Assembly (NCBI GenBank): GCA_947631405.1
Contig: CANRLC010000026.1
Location: 1-33,107 of the forward strand
Length of the DNA: 33,107 bases
Source: an uncultured Clostridia bacterium
Lineage (GTDB): Bacteria > Bacillota > Clostridia > Christensenellales > Aristaeellaceae
Direction of reading: 5' to 3'
The notes under the pieces were generated by a model. That model searched no databases. It was given only the letters and a program-made list of their open reading frames with translations, and was not told the DNA's origin. This document shows positions 32,972 through 33,107 of this stretch, in pieces. The position numbers and the translations under genes are program-made. The stretch's first letter is position 1. Every line of letters begins with the position of its first letter.

Positions 32972-33107
32972 ATGGCAAGGGAATACACGCATGTACAGGA
33001 ATTGCTGCCCAGCATTTTGGCGATGAAGGGAAAGGGATACACATACCGTCAAATTGCAGATCAATGGGGGCTGAAGAAAGAGCAAGTTGAGGAGCTTTGC
33101 AAAAGAG
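32972..33107 (+). CDS. Transposase OrfA-like helix-turn-helix protein, partial
   Basis: The first 45 residues are visible (AREYTHVQELLPSILAMKGK, then GYTYRQIADQWGLKKEQVEE) and the frame is open to the window edge. The part TYRQIADQWGLKKEQVEELC is a helix-turn-helix as found in OrfA of IS3-family elements, which binds the element ends. The start has AGGAGGG seven bases upstream. The second reading frame (OrfB, DDE transposase) would lie to the right. Confidence 0.65.
   Translation, partial: MAREYTHVQELLPSILAMKGKGYTYRQIADQWGLKKEQVEELCKR

Larger units (their letters stand above)
32883..33107 (+). mobile_element. Left end of an IS3-like insertion sequence, cut by the window edge
   Basis: The sequence from 32883 (TGGACTGCCTTC, then AAAAAAATAGACAG) resembles the terminal inverted repeats of IS3-family elements, which often start TGNACTGNCC and contain a GACAG motif. 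It is followed by a promoter-like pair (GTGAAA at 32908-32913, 17 bases, TAGAAT at 32931-32936), a 14-base inverted repeat and a helix-turn-helix open frame at 32972. Base composition here is much lower in GC than the rest of the window. The right end and target duplication are outside, so the family call is tentative. Confidence 0.6.

Overview
The window is a GC-rich stretch of a Bacillota genome, most likely class Clostridia (a Christensenellales-type gut lineage would fit, but I cannot prove it). The clues are the S10-spc-alpha ribosomal gene order with a KOW-protein gene between map and infA, a leucyl-tRNA synthetase gene behind a T-box leader, a VanW protein, an XpaC/TelA gene pair, strong AGGAGG ribosome binding sites and TTGNNN-N17-TATAAT promoters.

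Region 1 (about 350-17950, minus strand) is one long ribosomal-protein operon. Read from its promoter near 17930 it runs rpsJ-rplC-rplD-rplW-rplB-rpsS-rplV-rpsC-rplP-rpmC-rpsQ-rplN-rplX-rplE-rpsN-rpsH-rplF-rplR-rpsE-rpmD-rplO-secY-adk-map-KOW gene-infA-rpmJ-rpsM-rpsK-rpsD-rpoA-rplQ and ends at a clear intrinsic terminator (1851-1889). Next comes a divergent GMP-synthase-like gene whose glutaminase domain has lost its catalytic residues. Two stretches look like regulatory RNA: the 150-nt leader before rpsJ and the 190-nt gap before rpsM.

Region 2 (18378-20137, plus strand) is a divergently transcribed membrane diguanylate cyclase with its own promoter. Region 3 (20138-23380) is a repeat-rich intergenic stretch, then leuS on the minus strand with promoter, T-box leader and terminator.

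Region 4 (23575-32804, minus strand) is cell-envelope themed. A VanW/peptidoglycan-binding protein, two exported proteins of unknown function, XpaC and TelA form a tight operon from a promoter at 32776-32804. After a 720-bp repeat-filled gap come a possible LemA-like protein, a small membrane protein and a TPM-domain protein. An ECF sigma factor and its membrane partner follow with their own promoter. Region 5 (32883 to the end) is the left end of an IS3-like insertion sequence cut by the window edge.

Between genes there is a repeated composite hairpin module, found just after four unrelated genes and always in the same orientation to the gene. It includes an array of seven 65-bp units (27306-27752). 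This module and the inactive-glutaminase GuaA paralogue are the most unusual things here.
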